Positions 61,388 to 64,000 of a DNA stretch of 64,000 bases are shown here, piece after piece. The position numbers were made by a program, and so were the translations under genes. Origin of the DNA: Oscillospiraceae bacterium (GTDB lineage Bacteria; Bacillota; Clostridia; Oscillospirales; Ruminococcaceae); contig CAAGBS010000061.1 of assembly GCA_900768125.1 (NCBI GenBank), positions 3,473-67,472 on the forward strand, written 5' to 3'. Every line of letters begins with the position of its first letter. The first letter of the stretch is position 1. The notes beneath the pieces are model-generated. The model did no database searches. It was not told where the DNA came from and saw nothing but the letters and a program-made list of their open reading frames with translations.

Positions 61388-61549
61388 ATGAAAGAAAAAT
61401 TTGTACTTGATTGCGAAACCTATAAGAAAATCAAGCCGATGAACCCTACTGAAACTGATGAAGTAATCGAAATATCAAAGCTCATTAAGGACTATTCCAA
61501 AGACGATAATAAAAACTTAGACCTGCGAATCACAAGTTCGCAGGTCTAA
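61388..61549 (+). CDS. Small ORF ending in a terminator-like stem
   Basis: A 53-residue reading frame beginning MKEKFVLDCETYKKIKPMNP, acidic and lysine-rich, with CAAGGTGAC before the ATG and a TTGACA-like promoter at about 61333. Its last codons and stop form a perfect 13-bp stem (61517-61529 with 61537-61549). It is the only forward gene here. The composition looks like a real protein, but I do not recognise it. Confidence 0.5.
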   Translation: MKEKFVLDCETYKKIKPMNPTETDEVIEISKLIKDYSKDDNKNLDLRITSSQV

Positions 61550-61694
61550 CATTTAGGTCGCTGGCAAGATTCTGCTTAAAAAAACTCATTATTTATCGAT
61601 GTGTTATTGGTAAATCAGAAATCCAAACATCAATTAAGTAGGAAGAAAAGTTTTTTTGCACGGGAATAAGAAAAAACAAGAGTGAACAGTTATC

Positions 61695-61722
61695 AAAAAT
61701 GAATATTGTGATATTCATTTTT
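61695..61722. terminator. Terminator after the SIR2-like gene
   Basis: AAAAATGAATAT (61695-61706) pairs perfectly with 61711-61722, 4-base loop, T-run on both strands. Confidence 0.8.
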
Positions 61723-61741
61723 ACGCATTATTGTCGATAAG

Positions 61742-62752
61742 CTATTTTAGTTTATCCCAGATTTCATTCCATGAACGCAATTCTAATCTTGAATACTTGC
61801 AAAAAAGATTAGAAATCATAAAGTGATAGCTTTGGTCATTTATCATATTTGGAGCTGCGAAAAATACAATGTTTTTTATCCGCCGATTATTTCGAATGGC
61901 ATTATTAATATGTTGGTCATTCTCTCCACTATATCCAAATATATGGAATTCAGCAAAGTCCTCAGTAGATAAACTCTCGAAATACTTCTTGAAAAGACTT
62001 TCTTTCTTTTTTGACTTCATTTCTGCTAATTTTTCCTGAGCACCTGCGCCAATTATAAGATAGCAATCATCAAATATTGAATTATTGCTTTTTTCATAAG
62101 GAGATGCAAAATTTAATCCACCATGCAAATGCTTGACTTTATCATGAACTAGAGAATCTAAAAACAAATCATAATTTGTTGTAAAAATAGTTGAATACTC
62201 TTGGAAAAATTTATATGACTTTTTATAAATAGCGATATTTGAAGATTCGGGAAATGTGTATCCGTATTTTTTTAAGCAGTTTACGAAATATTCTTTTATG
62301 TCTATTTTTAACTTGAAGTTCAAATCAAATGGTAACAAGTTGGTCTTCTTTACCATTTCAGCAATTTTAAATGGTGATTCCATGCTAGCAAAATGTTCTC
62401 TGTAAATTTCATATGCTAATCCATCTTGAAAAAAGTATTGCGATGATATTTTATCTGTATTAGTAAAACCCATTTTCGAAAGGACATTACATACGTGAAG
62501 CCTAATAATAGGATTTTCGTATATATATCTGGGTTGTAATGGACAATCTTCCTCGTCAAATAGTTGACCATAGTATACTTCAAATGGTGGTTGAAAAGCA
62601 CTTGGAGAAAGACGAAAGTTTTGGAAGAAGGAATTTATTTTTAGAAAATCATCTTCTAAAACAGTGGACAAATAATTTAATATAACATTGGATTTTAACT
62701 CGCTAAGTATCTGTGAAGAAAAACCGTTTCCAACAAGAATAGCTTTTTTCAT
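61742..62752 (-). CDS. SIR2/DUF4917-like protein, candidate defence gene
   Basis: A 336-residue protein of very AT-rich codons. It opens with KKAILVGNGFSSQ (nucleotide-binding GNGF loop), has IFTTNYDLFLDSL, a catalytic-like KHLHGGLNF, and FHIFGYSGENDQHINNAI near the end, the order seen in SIR2-like/DUF4917 proteins. SIR2-like NADases act in several anti-phage systems, so abortive-infection-type defence is plausible but inferred. The ATG at 62752 has GAGGAGAAG upstream. It stands alone between the primase and helicase genes. Confidence 0.7.
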   Translation of the reverse strand: MKKAILVGNGFSSQILSELKSNVILNYLSTVLEDDFLKINSFFQNFRLSPSAFQPPFEVYYGQLFDEEDCPLQPRYIYENPIIRLHVCNVLSKMGFTNTDKISSQYFFQDGLAYEIYREHFASMESPFKIAEMVKKTNLLPFDLNFKLKIDIKEYFVNCLKKYGYTFPESSNIAIYKKSYKFFQEYSTIFTTNYDLFLDSLVHDKVKHLHGGLNFASPYEKSNNSIFDDCYLIIGAGAQEKLAEMKSKKKESLFKKYFESLSTEDFAEFHIFGYSGENDQHINNAIRNNRRIKNIVFFAAPNMINDQSYHFMISNLFCKYSRLELRSWNEIWDKLK

Positions 62753-62797
62753 ATCGTATCTTCTCCTCAAATTTAATATATCCGACCTTTCATTTCA

Positions 62798-62826
62798 ATT
62801 TTATCACAATTAAACAATGATTTCAA
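62798..62826 (-). promoter_or_regulatory. Promoter of the SIR2-like gene
   Basis: Reverse TTGAAA (62821-62826), 17 bases, TGA then TAAAAT (62798-62803). Confidence 0.65.
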
Positions 62827-62891
62827 TATAAAAACCACAATGCCGCCATTTTTTCGGCGGCTTTGCAGTTTATAAGGACAACGGTGAAATG

Positions 62892-63878
62892 TTACCTTTT
62901 AGGCTTCGGTGCGGCTTTAACGATTTCTTCAATTTTTCCAGGAGCGTCGCGTTCCTGCTCATCGTCATCGTTCATAATGACGTCCTCTGCCTTGCCGACC
63001 TCCAGTTCACGGTTGAGCTGCTCCAGCCTTGCGGACTTTTCAGCAAGTTCCTCGGCGTGTTCAAACGGCTTGCCTTTAGCGGCGACGGCTTCGGTAAGGT
63101 CAGTCTGCATACGGGCGAGCTTATCCGTCATACTGTCGAGCTTTCGTTCTAACCCCTTACTGAACAGATTTTCAAGGCGAGTGACATTTCCTATATCGCC
63201 CGAAATGTCCATATCAGCGTTATAAGTCAGTTCCTTGCGGAGAGAAATCCCTGCGCTGACGTTAAATCCGTTGTGAAACTTCTCGATCGCCAGCTCAAAC
63301 CCGCAGAACGTTCCGATAGGCTTGTGCGAGGTCTGGCTTGCTTCAGCCATGAACTTTATTGCGGCTTTCTGCAATGCTTCTCCGGCAGGCTTGCGCTCAG
63401 TATAGACCTTGCCGCCTATCTCCACTCTGAAATCATCTTCGTTCGGCTGATGAGCCGCCGCAAATTCCATATCACGCTTGGCAGATTCAATGCTCACGGA
63501 ATAGTTGTGTATACACTTTTCACAATTGCTTATAGTATCGTCAAGGCGGTACTGAGCGTTGTAGTGTTCGCTTTCAAGCAGGCGCAGACGAGCCACATCG
63601 CCGTCAAGCTCGATTTTCTCCTTAATACGCTCATCACCCGTGGCGAGAGCCTGCATTTCGGAGTAGTTCAGCACAGCCTCGTCCACGTCCTCGCAGCTTC
63701 TGGCGGTTGCGTTGCCACTCATTAGCTGAGAGATGAAACGCTGCTTTGTCACGATTATGTTCATAAGATATGCGTCGAACGTGTTTTCGGTGACGTAATT
63801 GTACACGCCTACCTCACCGAAAGTGTTGCCCTGACGTATTCCGCGGCCGTTTCTCTGCTCGATGTCTGTTGAACTTAC
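62892..63878 (-). pseudogene. C-terminal part of a SNF2-type helicase, interrupted
   Basis: About 328 codons homologous in pattern to the end of large SNF2/DEAD helicase-methylase proteins of conjugative elements. DIEQRNGRGIRQGNTFGEVG (about 63863-63805) is helicase motif VI, followed by a long helical tail with charged coiled coil (about 180-285). Upstream of the Asp the frame reads TSSV and meets a stop at 63879-63881 with no suitable start, so the ATPase domain is missing. It is either cut by an insertion beyond 63870 or decayed. Confidence 0.72.
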
Positions 63879-64000
63879 TCAACGTATCCGCCCAATAATC
63901 CAGCGACCCAAAACAAGTAACCCTCTGCTTTTTTACAGCGAGCAGAGGGTAAACTGTTATATGCAGAAATCGGGAAGCTTAGCCCAGGGCATGAACCTAT
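63879..64000. other. Unassigned sequence at the window edge
   Basis: About 120 bases that do not continue the helicase. A 10-bp stem (ACCCTCTGCT with AGCAGAGGGT, about 63931-63952) with a T-run in its loop is present. It could be the end of an inserted element, but too little is visible. Confidence 0.35.

Larger units (their letters stand above)
49410..64000. mobile_element. Integrative/mobilizable element, right end beyond window
   Basis: From the serine recombinase to the window end the genes are of mobile type: two integrases, a TnpW-like protein, a Mob/Pre relaxase, a Toprim primase-like protein and a SNF2-type helicase fragment, with cargo between. Much of it is richer in A+T than the chromosome to the left. 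The left boundary is placed at or near the gdhA terminator by the recombinase position; attachment sites were not identified. It may be a composite of a Tn4451-like unit and other insertions. Confidence 0.75.

Noticed and set aside
63879..64000. Group II intron end at the window edge
   Set aside because: No domain V-like GAGC...GGUUC hairpin seen beside the helicase break; too little sequence is visible to name an insertion.
1..64000. CRISPR array
   Set aside because: No regularly spaced direct repeats and no cas genes were found on either strand.

Overview
The window looks like the chromosome of a Gram-positive obligate anaerobe of the Clostridia, probably a Ruminococcus-like member of the Oscillospiraceae, with an integrated mobile element in the last quarter. 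The assignment is inference. It rests on a class III fructose-bisphosphatase, DnaD/DnaI-type primosome proteins, RNase J, a c-di-AMP phosphodiesterase gene next to rplI-dnaB, a ferredoxin-linked 2-oxoacid oxidoreductase, a PPi-type phosphofructokinase and good AAGGAGG-like ribosome binding sites. Chromosomal genes are rather GC-rich. Most recognisable promoters are TTGACA-like, a 17-base spacer, then an extended -10 (TGN-TATAAT).

Positions 1-7.8 kb: a secreted protein with two cystatin-like repeats; fbp (class III), acylphosphatase, an alpha/beta hydrolase overlapping a Cys-rich protein of unknown function; a secreted GLUG-like repeat protein; and an overlapping DUF3343/cysteine-desulfurase-like pair. 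Positions 7.8-13.5 kb: a methionine-type ABC transporter (metN-metI-metQ) behind a leader with a 25-codon upstream ORF and a perfect 12-bp stem, then an FAD-linked hydroxyacid dehydrogenase and a class I aminotransferase. Positions 13.5-17.6 kb: a candidate non-coding RNA, two PAS-GGDEF proteins, tRNA-Ser(GCU) and about 680 bases with no credible gene. Positions 17.6-26 kb: a DUF4867 protein, a sodium-dependent transporter and a reverse-strand repair operon radC-uvrB-orf-uvrA.

Positions 26-36 kb: a long leader, RNase J, then gdpP-rplI-dnaB-tilS and ftsH. Positions 36-41 kb: a zinc-ribbon membrane protein overlapping a MinD-like ATPase, the four-subunit 2-oxoacid:ferredoxin oxidoreductase and a YdcF-like protein. 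Positions 41-46 kb: dnaD-dnaI, then an ATP-type and a PPi-type phosphofructokinase in tandem, which with fbp covers the fructose-6-P/fructose-1,6-bisP step. Positions 45.7-47.3 kb: a reverse regulatory cassette (sigma-like HTH protein, XRE repressor, ImmA/IrrE peptidase). Positions 47.6-49.4 kb: gdhA and a small hydrophilic protein.

From about 49.4 kb to the window end the content is mobile and mostly richer in A+T: a large serine recombinase, a TnpW-like protein, a tyrosine integrase between 21-22 bp inverted repeats, two XRE regulators, a Mob/Pre relaxase, a Toprim primase-like protein and the C-terminal part of a SNF2-type helicase. Two cargo blocks stand out. One is a five-gene reverse operon encoding an ECF-like sigma factor, a membrane anti-sigma-like protein, a small secreted protein, a lipoprotein and a secreted metzincin-like metalloprotease; I regard this as the best candidate for an undescribed system. 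The other is a very AT-rich SIR2/DUF4917-like gene, a plausible anti-phage factor, between the primase and helicase genes. Positions and motifs come from reading the sequence; family names come from recalled motifs, not searches.
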